From an uncultured Lachnospiraceae bacterium (GTDB taxonomy: Bacteria; Bacillota; Clostridia; Lachnospirales; Lachnospiraceae), in assembly GCA_900548905.1 (NCBI GenBank), contig URMK01000036.1, positions 1 through 64,000 of the forward strand: 64,000 nucleotides of DNA, read 5' to 3'. Shown one piece after another: positions 33,397 to 43,128 of this stretch (position 1 is the first letter of the stretch; every line of letters begins with the position of its first letter). The translations under genes and the position numbers were made by a program. The notes beneath the pieces were generated by a model. It saw only the letters and a program-made list of their open reading frames with translations. It ran no database searches and had not been told where the DNA came from.

Positions 33397-33584
33397 TATA
33401 GTCAAAATGATTATTTTGAACAAAAGAAAGAAAGGATTAATAGTTAAATAATTTGGCGGAACAAAAGCGGAACAAGAAAGCAAAAGAGTATTATAGATAC
33501 AACAAAGTTGCAATAAAGACGGCGAGAGAAAATGAGAAGTCAAAACGAAACTGTTAATTCAACAATGTAAAGGAGGAAATGGTT

Positions 33585-34960
33585 ATGAAGAAACTGGGAG
33601 CTATTTTATTGTCAGCGGCTATGGTTATGTCGCTTACAGCGTGTGGGGGGGGCAAAAAGCTGATGCACCTGCTGCTTCCGAACCGGTAAAAGAGTCTGCT
33701 TCCGCAGATGCAGCCCCTGCCGAATCCACACCCGCGGAAGGCGCTGCTGCAGAAGGCGCAGACATCAGCGGAAGCACGCTGGAAGTTGCAGTTACCTATA
33801 CCGGTGATCAGGCAACCACGTTCCAGGGACTGGTGGACAAGTTTGAAGAAGAGTACGGATGTACGGTCAATGTGGCGGAATATGGTACGGACTATGAAAA
33901 CACCTTAAAGACACGTATGGCAGCCAATGAGCTTCCCGACGTATTCCAGACACATGGATGGTCCATTCTGCGTTACAAGGAATATCTGATGAACCTTCAG
34001 GATCAGCCCTGGGTTTCCGATTATGATGATTCCGCACTGGGCGTTATCCAGGACGACGACGGGGCAATTTATGTTCTGATGATTTCCGAACTCATTAACG
34101 GAACGCTTGTGAATACCGACGTATGTGAAGCGGCGGGAGTTGATCCTTATGCCATCCATACCTGGGATGATTTTACAGAAGCCTGCGAAAAGGTGAAGGC
34201 CAGCGGGACAACCCCTATCTGTGTACTTTCCAATCCCGGACTCCTTGCGAACTTTGCAGGAACCTTTGTAAGCTATGACGGTGAGATGTTCCAGGATTCC
34301 GCCGCTATGCTGGACGGTTCCTATGACTGGCAGAATTACAAGGCATCCCTCATCAAGTATATGTCCAACTGGATTGAATCCGGCTATTATTTTGAAGATA
34401 TCCTTACCCTGGTAGATACCGATCTTACCGAGCGTTTTGCAGCCGGCAAGGGTGCGTTCTGTTTGGGAAATGATCCTTCCGTTATGCTTACCTGCCTTAC
34501 CCTTAACCCGGATGCCAACTTTATTTTCCTTCCTTCCTTCGCATCCAAAGAAGGCGGAAAAGAGCATGTGGGCATCGGCGAAGGCGATACCTTTGGTATC
34601 TGGAAAGACACCAAAAATGCAGATGCAGCCAAAGTATTCTTAGAGTATATGGCACGTCCGGAAGTGGCGAAAGAGATGAATGCCGCAACCGGTAAAATCA
34701 GCTGTCTGAAATCCACCATGGAAATCGACGACGGATACGGCCTGAAAGTATTCCAGGATATGAAAGAAAAATGTGCGGACTGTGATGTATTCTATGAAAA
34801 CCTTTGGGACAGACAGTATATGCCTTCCGGTATGTGGCCGATTTTCGGAAATGCCAGCAATATGCTCTTTGACGACCACAGTGAAAAGGGACAGGATGAT
34901 GTGATTGAATATCTGTTAGAAAACTATCAGGATCTTTATGAAGCTGCGAAAGAAGGCTGA
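33585..34960 (+). CDS. Sugar ABC transporter substrate-binding lipoprotein, frameshifted at a G8 tract
   Basis: The start (ATG 33585, AAGGAGG upstream) encodes a standard signal peptide, MKKLGAILLSAAMVMSLTAC, ending at the lipobox cysteine codon TGT 33642-33644. A run of eight G (33645-33652) follows and the frame then runs into a stop after 14 more codons. The rest of the protein, about 430 residues of family 1 solute-binding fold, continues in another frame (Gln-Lys-Ala-Asp-Ala-Pro onward). Nine or six G would join them cleanly. As written the binding protein would not be secreted. Two permeases and a GH43 enzyme follow intact. Either a sequencing error, a phase-variable tract or a recent mutation. 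Confidence 0.85.
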
Positions 34961-35052
34961 AATAGTTAACCAGAGAGAACAACTGAAAGAAAGCTGAAAC
35001 GATGGTGGGGTGGCAATGCCATCTCACCTGTTTTGATAAAGGAGGCATTATT

Positions 35053-35922
35053 TTGAAAAAAAGAAAATGGATATATCTCTCCTTGACTATTCCGGCTCTG
35101 GCTTTGATGGTTTTATTTATAGCAGCTCCGCTGGTAAATGCGATCCGCATATCCTTTTTTAAATGGAACGGCTATTCGCAGAATATGCGCTGGTACGGTC
35201 TGAAGAATTTTGTGAATCTGTTCACGGATGATTTGTTTTGGAGAGCTACACTGAATACATTTATTTATGGCTTTGGTTCCACACTTATTCAGAATGTATG
35301 CGGTCTTGCTGCCGCATTGTTTCTGAACAATAAATTCAAAGGAAGAAACGGCGTCAGGGTAATTCTGTATATGCCTATCATGATTTCCGCATTTATTATG
35401 GGCCAGATCCTCTATTACTTTGTACAGGCGGAGGGCGGTGTGTTTAATGAACTTTTGGGCATCATCGGTATCCCATCCGTTTATTGGATGAAGACGGGAC
35501 TTTCTTCCACCCTGATGATTACCCTTGCCAATTCCTGGCAGTATATGGGGCTTTGTATGATCATTTATCTGGCAGGGCTTCAGAACATTCCTGCCATGTA
35601 TAAGGAAGCCGCCAAGCTGGACGGCGCGAACAGGGTAAAAGAATTTATCCATGTAACGCTGCCTCTGTTGATCCCATCCATTACTACCGCAGTAGTAACC
35701 AACCTGATCGGCGGCTTCAAGCTGTTCGATGCCATTGTGGCTATGTCAAACGGCGGCCCCAACAGAAAGTCCATGTCCCTGTCCTTCTATATATCCCAGC
35801 TGTATTTTAATGATGAAAAAGCGGGATATGCTTCCGCAGTGGGTATCATGACCTTCTTTATTATTATGATCGTAGCGCTGCCTGTCAACGCTTATCTTCG
35901 TAAGAAGGAGGTGGAGTATTAA
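35053..35922 (+). CDS. Sugar ABC transporter permease (MalF-type)
   Basis: Membrane subunit of 289 residues with six helices and an EAA loop (YKEAAKLDGANRVKEF). The start is probably a TTG at 35053: AAAGGAGG lies 7 bases before it and the protein then begins with a basic segment and the first helix, whereas an upstream ATG at 35002 adds unrelated residues. It partners the frameshifted binding protein and overlaps the next permease by one base. Confidence 0.9.
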   Translation: MKKRKWIYLSLTIPALALMVLFIAAPLVNAIRISFFKWNGYSQNMRWYGLKNFVNLFTDDLFWRATLNTFIYGFGSTLIQNVCGLAAALFLNNKFKGRNGVRVILYMPIMISAFIMGQILYYFVQAEGGVFNELLGIIGIPSVYWMKTGLSSTLMITLANSWQYMGLCMIIYLAGLQNIPAMYKEAAKLDGANRVKEFIHVTLPLLIPSITTAVVTNLIGGFKLFDAIVAMSNGGPNRKSMSLSFYISQLYFNDEKAGYASAVGIMTFFIIMIVALPVNAYLRKKEVEY

Positions 35923-36773
35923 TGGAAGCAAGGCCTAAAAAGACTAAAGGACCGAATACACACTCCGTATGGTGGTGCTATATTGTAGCGATTGTTTTAA
36001 TCCTGATTTATTTACTTCCTATATATATTATGCTCAACCTGTCCTTCCGGACGATGCAGGATTTGGGAACGAAGCTGTCCCTGCCTGCAGCCTGGAATTT
36101 CCAGAATTACATAGAAGTATTCAAAAGCGGGGATTTGTGGCTTGGTTTTAAAAACTCCATTATCCTTGTGGTGGAAACTGTGACCCTTGAAATCGTGCTC
36201 GCCGCACTTGCCGCCTACGGGCTTGCCAGAAGCAACGGAAAGCTTGCGGAATCCATCCGTAACCTGAATATGGGTATTATGATGATCCCCAGCGTAGCGC
36301 TGTTGGTAGGTACCTATGGCCTTATGGTTAAATTCCATATGACCAATACGCTTTACGGCCTGGCCTTGCTGTCGGCAGCAGGGGGTATCCCCGGAACGAT
36401 GTTCATGTACGTAAACTTTGTGGTATCCATCCCGACAGCACTGGATGAGGCGGCGGCTATCGACGGCGCCGGAGTGCTGCGGACCTTTACCCAGATTATT
36501 ATGCCGCAGCTGAAGGCTGTGACGGTAACCAGAATTATCATGTCTGCAACGGGCTGCTGGAATAATTACCTGATGCCTATGTACCTGTTGCAGGATAAGT
36601 CCAAATTTACCATTATCCTTGTTATCAAATCGGCGTTTAACCGTACAAACGGGGTGGGAAACCTGCCGAAAGCCTGCGCCACGTGCGCCCTTGGCCTGCT
36701 GCCGGTCATTTTGCTGTATCTGTTCCTGCAGAAATACATTATTGAGGGACAGATAGACAGCTCCGTGAAATAA
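35922..36773 (+). CDS. Sugar ABC transporter permease (MalG-type)
   Basis: Second membrane subunit, 283 residues, six helices, EAA loop (DEAAAIDGAGVLRTF). TAATG overlap with the preceding permease. No ATPase gene nearby. The GH43 gene downstream suggests an arabinose- or xylose-containing oligosaccharide as cargo. Confidence 0.92.
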   Translation: MEARPKKTKGPNTHSVWWCYIVAIVLILIYLLPIYIMLNLSFRTMQDLGTKLSLPAAWNFQNYIEVFKSGDLWLGFKNSIILVVETVTLEIVLAALAAYGLARSNGKLAESIRNLNMGIMMIPSVALLVGTYGLMVKFHMTNTLYGLALLSAAGGIPGTMFMYVNFVVSIPTALDEAAAIDGAGVLRTFTQIIMPQLKAVTVTRIIMSATGCWNNYLMPMYLLQDKSKFTIILVIKSAFNRTNGVGNLPKACATCALGLLPVILLYLFLQKYIIEGQIDSSVK

Positions 36774-36845
36774 CAGGATTGATTTATTGTAACTGTGTTG
36801 GTACGGAACGGTTACGGATTATGAATGCAGGAAGGAATAAGAACC

Positions 36846-37793
36846 ATGAAACTATATAAACGTAAGCAAAATGACCCGGCTCCGCTTGGTCAGGCGGATC
36901 CCTATATGATAAAGGCCGGAGACGGCAGGTATTATATATATGCCACAGGCCCTTCCGGCCCGCAGCTGTATAGCAGCGACACACTGCTGGAAGGCTGGGA
37001 ATATGAGGGAGGCTGCCTGGATATGACAGGGCAGAAAAATTGCTGGGCTCCCTGTGTGATTGAGATTGACGGGAAATATTATATGTATTATTCAAGCATG
37101 GATGCGGATGATGAGGACGAACATGGACAGACCATGCGGGTGGCTGTTTCGGATTCTCCCGGAGGGGAATTCCGGCTGGTGAAAAATCTCCTGCCGCCTT
37201 TTTCCATCGATCCCCATGCGGTTATCACTCCTTCCGGAATGTACTTTTTCTACTGTGTAAATGAATATGAGGCGGAGAGAGTCGGCACGGTGGTTATGTG
37301 CGATAAAATGACGGATCCCTTTACCCCGGAGGGAAATCCGGTATGCGTGATCCGGCCGACTCTGGATGAAGAGATTTACCAGAGGGACCGTTTTAAAGAA
37401 GGACAGCACTGGCATACCATCGAGGGTGCATTTTATTTCTGCGTAGGCAATACCCATTATCTGATGTATTCCGGCGCCTGCCATCAGAATCCCACATACT
37501 TCATAGGCTACAGCGTGGCCCATGGAGCGCCCGATGCGGATTTGAGAACCCTGGACTGGAAAAAATATCCCGATGATACAACCTATGCGCCGCTGCTTTC
37601 CAAAAACGATTTTGTGGAAGGCATGGGACATAACAGCGTGATCTTTGATAATGGGAAATGTTATATCGTCTATCATGGACGTGACAAGGAAGGCCGGGCT
37701 TCCCGGGAGGAGGCGGCTGAAGATACACGATCCGCCAGAATCGACGAAATGAAAATTGACGGAGATGTCCTATCCGTAGTGCCTACGAGATAA
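36846..37793 (+). CDS. Glycoside hydrolase family 43 protein
   Basis: Five-bladed beta-propeller glycosidase of 315 residues. Expected catalytic acids are visible: Asp18 in GQADPY (general base), Asp in IDPHAV (about 129) and Glu in HTIEGAF (about 197). GH43 enzymes remove alpha-L-arabinofuranosyl, beta-xylosyl or related residues. There is no signal peptide, so it acts on imported oligosaccharides. Start ATG 36846 follows GGAAGG; an ATG at 36825 is less likely. Last gene of the second importer operon, followed by a strong hairpin. Confidence 0.9.
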   Translation: MKLYKRKQNDPAPLGQADPYMIKAGDGRYYIYATGPSGPQLYSSDTLLEGWEYEGGCLDMTGQKNCWAPCVIEIDGKYYMYYSSMDADDEDEHGQTMRVAVSDSPGGEFRLVKNLLPPFSIDPHAVITPSGMYFFYCVNEYEAERVGTVVMCDKMTDPFTPEGNPVCVIRPTLDEEIYQRDRFKEGQHWHTIEGAFYFCVGNTHYLMYSGACHQNPTYFIGYSVAHGAPDADLRTLDWKKYPDDTTYAPLLSKNDFVEGMGHNSVIFDNGKCYIVYHGRDKEGRASREEAAEDTRSARIDEMKIDGDVLSVVPTR

Positions 37794-37805
37794 TATAACG
37801 TAAGG

Positions 37806-37834
37806 AACAGGGCCGGCATGCTGCCGGCCCTGTT
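37806..37834. terminator. Hairpin terminator, convergent genes
   Basis: A 13-bp GC-rich stem (37806-37818 with 37822-37834) around a 3-base loop. The following sequence is only weakly T-rich. It lies between the convergent GH43 and YesL-like genes and may work in both directions. Confidence 0.65.
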
Positions 37835-37911
37835 CTGTTATGGAATGATTCGGAAAGCGACGGAAACGGATTCGGACGGTTTATGTATGGTGTGGGAACG
37901 GCTGCCCGGAT

Positions 37912-38535
37912 TCATACTTCGGATATGTCTTCGTCGTCCTGATAGTTAATATGTTTTTTAAACATAGGCTCCTGAAGAAAGGAGGACAGATAAAAGAACC
38001 CGGCAGGAACGATGAACAGCAGGGGCGGATAATATATCGCCAGTTCCACAGCAAAAACCAGGATACACAGGAGAAGGAAATTTTTAAACAGATGTCCGAA
38101 GCTGAGTCTGACGATTAAGGTAAACAGCTCCTGTCTCCTCAGACGGAAACGCCCCAGCAGGGCGAAGCCATGAATCTGTATGCACAGGCAGACGAGAATG
38201 GAAAAAATGGAAAAGAATACATACATACTGGCAATGAGGCTGTCCGGTTTCTGCCAGCAAACATAGCAGGTTATACCGAACAGGGCGTATAGGAGAATCA
38301 GCAGGGCGGTAAACGGTACCGACTGTTTCAGATTACTTTTGAAAGCATCTTTAAATGTGGTAAACGCATAGCCGCGGTTCTGCCGGATCACCTTTATTAT
38401 GGTGTGGTAAAGAGCAGAGCTGGAGGCTCCCAGTGTGAGAACCGGCAGACTGCAGAGGCACCACAATACACTGAGAACCACCATATCCGCAGCCTTATTC
38501 AAGATTGTCATTAGAGTGCTGTCCTGATTAAACAT
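37912..38535 (-). CDS. YesL-like membrane protein (DUF624)
   Basis: Membrane protein of 207 residues with about four helices, matching DUF624/YesL by its N-terminal ILNKAADMVVLSVLWCLCSLP (given here as ILNKAADMVV then LWCLCSLP) and GASSSALYHTIIK segment. YesL proteins sit with sugar ABC importers and YesM/YesN systems and are thought to help their function, but the mechanism is unknown. It is 21 bases behind the ArsR-like gene on the minus strand, so probably one transcript. Confidence 0.85.
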   Translation of the reverse strand: MFNQDSTLMTILNKAADMVVLSVLWCLCSLPVLTLGASSSALYHTIIKVIRQNRGYAFTTFKDAFKSNLKQSVPFTALLILLYALFGITCYVCWQKPDSLIASMYVFFSIFSILVCLCIQIHGFALLGRFRLRRQELFTLIVRLSFGHLFKNFLLLCILVFAVELAIYYPPLLFIVPAGFFYLSSFLQEPMFKKHINYQDDEDISEV

Positions 38536-38556
38536 AGGTTTTCCTTTCCGGGCTTA

Positions 38557-39510
38557 TCAGCCGTTTTCGTATTCTACTTTCATGACGATATCCTGTGCGA
38601 AATCGCCGAAGTGTTTGCCGAATAAATTCATCCCGCCCACGTGCTGGCTGTCATTGTCTATTTTCAGGATGAAGGAGAAAAAATAGTCATTCAGCAACCC
38701 CAGGCTTTCGATGGTTTCCTCCGAAACCTTTTGGTTGTCAATATAGCAGCCATGGTGGGTGACGTAGATTTTTTTGTATTCGCCGAACTGGGTGTTGGAT
38801 TCGCTCCACCAGCTGGGATTGTAAATCCCTTTCCTTCCGCCGTAATCTCCTTTGGTAAGAAAGGTGGCCACTTTTTTGTGGTTCAGCTCAAAGGTTATGT
38901 CAGAGGGCCAGTTGTTGTTATAGCCGGGGGCCTCAGAGCATATTTCAAAAGAGAATTCAATCTGTGCTACCTTATCCTGCAGGAGGGAATAATTGGAGAA
39001 CTGGTATTCCAGAAACCCTTTGGTAAACCACATGAGGGAGGCATCTGTACGATCGGGGGAATAAAAGCCGTAAGGGCTGTCCTCATAATACAGATACGAA
39101 ACAGCGGATGCGATTCCGCAGGGCGGGAATATCTCACAATTGCAGTAATGGCCGATAGGCATGTTTACGAATACAGGAGGCTTGCGGGTTATTTTGCTCA
39201 CATGGGCGAAAACATCCAGGGATATATTGGCGGTTTTGATACCGCACAGCTTCTGGGAACCGCGCATGCCGGGCTTGGGAACGACGGTTATGAGATTGGC
39301 CTCCTTCAGTGTTTTGATATGAAGGCACATGGAGGACATGGGAAGATAAAAGGCTTCTGCAAGCTCACTGATAGTCATGGATTTGGCAACCAGGCATTTC
39401 AGGATTTCCAGGCGGGTTTCCGAGGACAAGGCCCGGCATATTTTGGCAGTGGTTTCCGTGTCGGATAAATCCATAACGATATCTTTTTTGTTTTTTATTT
39501 CTTCGTACAT
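38557..39510 (-). CDS. ArsR-type regulator with large C-terminal domain
   Basis: Regulator of 317 residues. An N-terminal winged helix (about residues 17-95; ALSSETRLEILKCL, LYLP-like dimer region MTISELAEAFYLPMSSMCLHIKTL) is ArsR-like. It is followed by about 215 residues of unknown domain rich in aromatic residues and Gly, perhaps a jelly-roll sugar-binding module, which is inference. No metal-binding cysteine pair is seen in the wing. Start at 39510 follows AAAGGAG by 8 bases; a longer upstream start is unlikely. Divergent from the sulfatase cluster, so it may control that cluster. Confidence 0.78.
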   Translation of the reverse strand: MYEEIKNKKDIVMDLSDTETTAKICRALSSETRLEILKCLVAKSMTISELAEAFYLPMSSMCLHIKTLKEANLITVVPKPGMRGSQKLCGIKTANISLDVFAHVSKITRKPPVFVNMPIGHYCNCEIFPPCGIASAVSYLYYEDSPYGFYSPDRTDASLMWFTKGFLEYQFSNYSLLQDKVAQIEFSFEICSEAPGYNNNWPSDITFELNHKKVATFLTKGDYGGRKGIYNPSWWSESNTQFGEYKKIYVTHHGCYIDNQKVSEETIESLGLLNDYFFSFILKIDNDSQHVGGMNLFGKHFGDFAQDIVMKVEYENG

Positions 39511-39564
39511 AAGCTGTGCTCCTTTATACTTGGCTGGACGGTAGCATATGCGGATTCTAAACAA

Positions 39565-39593
39565 AGTATAAAAGGAAAAGGCAGTTATTGCAA
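39565..39593 (-). promoter_or_regulatory. Minus-strand promoter of the ArsR-like/YesL-like operon
   Basis: On the minus strand TTGCAA (39593-39588), 17-bp spacer, TATACT (39570-39565). Confidence 0.7.
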
Positions 39594-39663
39594 GACATAA
39601 TTACATTAAAAATGTATTAAATAGGATATTGGCATATAAAATGTATAGTATTAAACTTAGATA

Positions 39664-39691
39664 TTGAAAAATAATGTATAAATTATATAAT
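39664..39691 (+). promoter_or_regulatory. Promoter of the sulfatase catabolic cluster
   Basis: TTGAAA (39664-39669), 16-bp spacer, TATAAT (39686-39691), in an AT-rich stretch. Expected start near 39698. It lies about 70 bases from the divergent ArsR-like promoter. Confidence 0.65.
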
Positions 39692-39741
39692 CAAAGTATC
39701 CATAAGTACAAAAAATATGGATGAGAAAGGCGGGTGAAGAT

Positions 39742-41202
39742 TTGAACATTTTATGGATCTGTACAGATCAGCAAAGAGCGGATACCCTGGGGTGTATGGG
39801 AAATAAATGGGTGCATACACCTAATCTGGATCGCCTGGCATCCGAGGGAGTGGTGTTTGAAAATGCCTATTCCCAAAGCCCTGTCTGTGCGCCGAGCAGG
39901 GGAAGCTTTCTGTCCGGACGTTATCCAAGAACCTGCGGACCCAGGCAGAACGGACAGGATATCGACAGCAGGGAACGGCTGCTGCCCAGGATCCTGGCTG
40001 ACAACGGATATTACTGCGGACTTGCCGGCAAACTGCATCTTTCCGCCTGCCATCCGGATACGGGGCGGCTGGAAGAGGCGCGTATTGACGATGGGTACCA
40101 TGTATTCTCCTGGTCACACCATCCCCAGCCCCATCAGGGTACAAACTGGCCGGCCAACGCTTATAACCGGTTCCTGCTGAAAAACGGGAGGGACTACATC
40201 ACCCCGGACAGAGAGGATTGTACCTACGTCCAGACCGGTGTGGAGGAAACATGGCATCAGACAACCTGGTGTGCGGATGAAGCACTCCGGTTTATGGAAA
40301 ACGCCAGGGTTTTCGGAAAGGACTGGATGTTTTCCCTGAATTGTTTTGATCCCCACCATCCCTTTGATCCTCCGGCGGATTATCTGCAGCGTTATCTGGA
40401 TAAGCTGGATCAGCTTCCTCTTCCCAATTACGGGGAAGGAGAACTTGCGGATAAGCCGGTTTTCCAGCAGAAAGATCATGAAGGAGCTTATGACACCAAA
40501 GGGTATTATGCGTATGACAGCATGAACGATCATGATCACAGGATGATCCGGGCCGCTTATTGGGCCATGGTGGATCTCATTGATAAACAGGTAGGCAGGC
40601 TGCTTGATTATCTGGACAGAACCGGCCAGAGGGATGATACACTGATTGTATTCCATTCGGATCATGGGGAGAACCTGGGAGATCACGGCATGTATTTAAA
40701 AGGACCTTATTTCTATGAAAATAATGTCCATGTGCCGCTGCTTATCAGCTGGCCCGGCAAGATTCCGGGAGGCCGCAGAAGCAGGGCACTGGTGGAGCTT
40801 ACCGATTTGGCCCCTACTTTATGTGACGCTGCCGGGATCCCTGCCTGGGAAGGTTTTCAGGGGAAATCCTTCTGGAAGCTGCTTACAGGGGAAGCGGATC
40901 TGCATACGCACAGAAGCAGCGTGTACAGTGAGTATTATAACAGCAATATCAACCACAGAGATCCGCTGGCCTTTGCGACCATGGTGTGCGACGGCCGCTA
41001 TAAGCTGGTGAGGGTACACGGCTGCCGGGAAGAGGAAACCTGCTGCACAGAGTTGTACGATTTGCAGGAACAGCCATTAGAAAGGAAAAATCATAACCGG
41101 GATCCCGCAATGGCGGATGTGAAAATGCGCCTGCTGGAAACCATGTGCGACCGGATGGCAGGGACCTGCGATCCCCTTCCGGTGAGAAAGGCCTGCTGGT
41201 AA
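39742..41202 (+). CDS. Sulfatase (formylglycine-dependent family)
   Basis: Sulfatase of 486 residues (493 from an ATG at 39721). The start is probably TTG 39742, where AAAGGCGGG lies about 8 bases upstream and the family N-terminus (NILWICTDQQRADTLG) begins at once. The CAPSR motif holds the cysteine that is matured to formylglycine; metal-binding DQ and the later HSDHGE motif are present. Removes sulfate esters from sugars. No signal peptide, so it acts inside the cell on imported material. The maturase (anaerobic SME) is not in the window. First gene of a nine-gene same-strand cluster. Confidence 0.9.
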   Translation: MNILWICTDQQRADTLGCMGNKWVHTPNLDRLASEGVVFENAYSQSPVCAPSRGSFLSGRYPRTCGPRQNGQDIDSRERLLPRILADNGYYCGLAGKLHLSACHPDTGRLEEARIDDGYHVFSWSHHPQPHQGTNWPANAYNRFLLKNGRDYITPDREDCTYVQTGVEETWHQTTWCADEALRFMENARVFGKDWMFSLNCFDPHHPFDPPADYLQRYLDKLDQLPLPNYGEGELADKPVFQQKDHEGAYDTKGYYAYDSMNDHDHRMIRAAYWAMVDLIDKQVGRLLDYLDRTGQRDDTLIVFHSDHGENLGDHGMYLKGPYFYENNVHVPLLISWPGKIPGGRRSRALVELTDLAPTLCDAAGIPAWEGFQGKSFWKLLTGEADLHTHRSSVYSEYYNSNINHRDPLAFATMVCDGRYKLVRVHGCREEETCCTELYDLQEQPLERKNHNRDPAMADVKMRLLETMCDRMAGTCDPLPVRKACW

Positions 41203-41245
41203 ACAAGAGCGATGAAGGTACGGAACAATGAAAAAGGAGGATATT

Positions 41246-42091
41246 ATGGGATTAGTAAGAGTAAGGGATATTTTAAAGATGGCGGATGACAACCGTTTTG
41301 CGGCGGCGGCTATTGATGTATTTGATTTCCAGTCCGCGGAGTGGGTGGTGAAGGCGGCGGAAAGAGAACAGGTACCGGTGCTGCTGATGTTTTACCCGGA
41401 TATGAGTTCCTTTATCCCATTCAGCACGATGGCGGGTATTGCCGTGGATCTGGCAAAACAGGCGAGCGTGCCTGTGGGGGTCCATCTGGATCACGGGAAA
41501 TCCTACGATGTGGCGGTAGGAGGGATCGCCGCAGGTTTTCCTTCCATCATGTATGACGGATCCGCAAGGCCCTTTGAAGAAAATCTGGAAGTTACGGCAA
41601 GCGTGGTGAAATGCGCCCATATCATGGGGATTGATGTGGAGGCGGAGCTGGGGACTGTGGGTCAGGGAAGCCGGAAAGAGGATTTCTGCAATGAAGAGCT
41701 GTATACCAAACCGGAAATGGCAAAAGATTTTGTGGAAAGAACACAGGTGGATTCTCTGGCGGTAGCTATCGGAAACAGCCACGGCCATTATGTATGCGAG
41801 CCGCATCTGGACATCCGGAGGCTGGATGAAATCAATAAAACCATTGATGTACCGCTGGTACTTCACGGCGGTTCCGGAATCCCGGCAGAGCAGATGATTG
41901 AATCCGTAAAATACGGAATCAATAAAGTGAATATCGGTACGGAATTCTTTGAAAAATGCAAAAACTGCGTGGCGGCTCATATGGGGGCGGACGGCTTTAT
42001 CCTGGATCATTATAAAGAAGCGGGAGAAGAGGTGATCGATTTTGTGAGAGGCCGGATTGCCAGAATCAATCCGTATCATTTCACGCTCTGA
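41246..42091 (+). CDS. Class II ketose-bisphosphate/tagatose-type aldolase
   Basis: Metal-dependent aldolase of 281 residues (FbaA/GatY/KbaY family). The zinc-binding HLDHG segment (near residue 81), VEAELG, GNSHGHY and LHGGSGIP motifs are all seen. It cleaves a ketose phosphate to dihydroxyacetone phosphate and an aldehyde. ATG 41246 with AAAAGGAGG upstream is better than 41228. Next to a PfkB kinase, an aldo/keto reductase and a sugar isomerase, so it is likely the cleavage step of one sugar-degradation route. Its exact sugar phosphate cannot be told from sequence. Confidence 0.88.
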   Translation: MGLVRVRDILKMADDNRFAAAAIDVFDFQSAEWVVKAAEREQVPVLLMFYPDMSSFIPFSTMAGIAVDLAKQASVPVGVHLDHGKSYDVAVGGIAAGFPSIMYDGSARPFEENLEVTASVVKCAHIMGIDVEAELGTVGQGSRKEDFCNEELYTKPEMAKDFVERTQVDSLAVAIGNSHGHYVCEPHLDIRRLDEINKTIDVPLVLHGGSGIPAEQMIESVKYGINKVNIGTEFFEKCKNCVAAHMGADGFILDHYKEAGEEVIDFVRGRIARINPYHFTL

Positions 42092-42129
42092 GCGGCGGCA
42101 CGCCGGGATAATGCGGGAGGGTTACAGAT

Positions 42130-43116
42130 ATGGGAATGAAAGAATCCATGGAAACAAGCCGTTCCATAGAGGTGGTGGGAATCGGGATCCCCTATTATGA
42201 TATGGTGATCAATGTGAACAAAATGCCGGGGCTTGACGGAGCGGCAAGCGCCAACGAGGCTTTCTACCAGGGAGGGGGAAAGGTGGCAACAGCTATGGCG
42301 GCGGTGGCACGGCTGGGAAGAAGAGCCGGTATCATCGCCAAGGTGGGGGAAAACCACAGGGGAAGATTTGTCCTTGAGGATTTCCGGTACAACGGTGTGG
42401 ATACTTCGGCTGTGATCGTAGATGAACCGGAAACCTCCAGCCCCTTTTGCCTTTCCTTATCCGAGGAAGAGCACAAAACCAGAATTTTTATAGGCAAAGA
42501 GGGAACGGCGGGGGAGCTGCAGCCGGAAGAAATTGATTATGGCTATCTGGGGCAGGCGAAGTATCTGCATCTGGAAAACGGAAGGCCGGCCAGCGCGGCG
42601 GCGGCCCGTTTTGCAAAGGAGCGCGGAATCGTGACGGTGATGGATGCGGATAATTATCAGGAGGGGATTGTTAAGCTGCTTCCTTTTCTGGATGTATTTA
42701 TCGCATCGGAGTTCTTTTACCGTGATATGTTTGGCGGACTGGCTTATGAAGCGGGATGCCGGAAGCTGATGGAAGCCGGGCCGTCTGTTGTGATCGTGAC
42801 GCTTGGCAGCCGGGGGAGTGTGGGACTGACGGAGAAGGACGGCTTCTTTTGTACCGAAAGCTTCCGGGTGCCGGTACGGGATACCACCGGTGCGGGGGAT
42901 GTGTTTCACGGGGCCTATATTGTAGGGATGCTGGAAGGCATGGAGGCGCCGGAATGCGCCAGATTTGCCAGTGCGGTTTCCGCTGTCAAATGTACCTGCT
43001 TCGGCGGCAGGACAGGGATACCGGACAGGGAAACGGCAGGAAAATTCCTGGAAACTGGAGTTATCGACGACACGGAGGCGCTGGAGCGTCTGGATTATTA
43101 CAGAAAGAATCTTTAG
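42130..43116 (+). CDS. PfkB family carbohydrate kinase
   Basis: Ribokinase-fold sugar kinase of 328 residues. N-terminal GIGIPYYDMVI, substrate-binding GGGKVATAMAAVARLG (about 50-65), and the C-terminal anion-hole motif DTTGAGDVFHGA with the catalytic Asp. Phosphorylates a sugar with ATP in the cytoplasm. The gene lies between aldolase and reductase; GGGAGGG provides its ribosome binding site. Sugar unknown; within this cluster a ketose made by the isomerase is the natural candidate. Confidence 0.88.
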   Translation: MGMKESMETSRSIEVVGIGIPYYDMVINVNKMPGLDGAASANEAFYQGGGKVATAMAAVARLGRRAGIIAKVGENHRGRFVLEDFRYNGVDTSAVIVDEPETSSPFCLSLSEEEHKTRIFIGKEGTAGELQPEEIDYGYLGQAKYLHLENGRPASAAAARFAKERGIVTVMDADNYQEGIVKLLPFLDVFIASEFFYRDMFGGLAYEAGCRKLMEAGPSVVIVTLGSRGSVGLTEKDGFFCTESFRVPVRDTTGAGDVFHGAYIVGMLEGMEAPECARFASAVSAVKCTCFGGRTGIPDRETAGKFLETGVIDDTEALERLDYYRKNL

Positions 43117-43128
43117 GGAGATTAGAAA

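Larger units (their letters stand above)
33119..33584. other. Intergenic region before the second sugar importer
   Basis: No gene seen. It holds a terminator (33186-33218), an AT-rich promoter (33325-33353), a perfect 14-bp palindrome (33383-33396) and a long, purine-rich leader up to the AAAGGAGG site at 33570. Confidence 0.7.
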
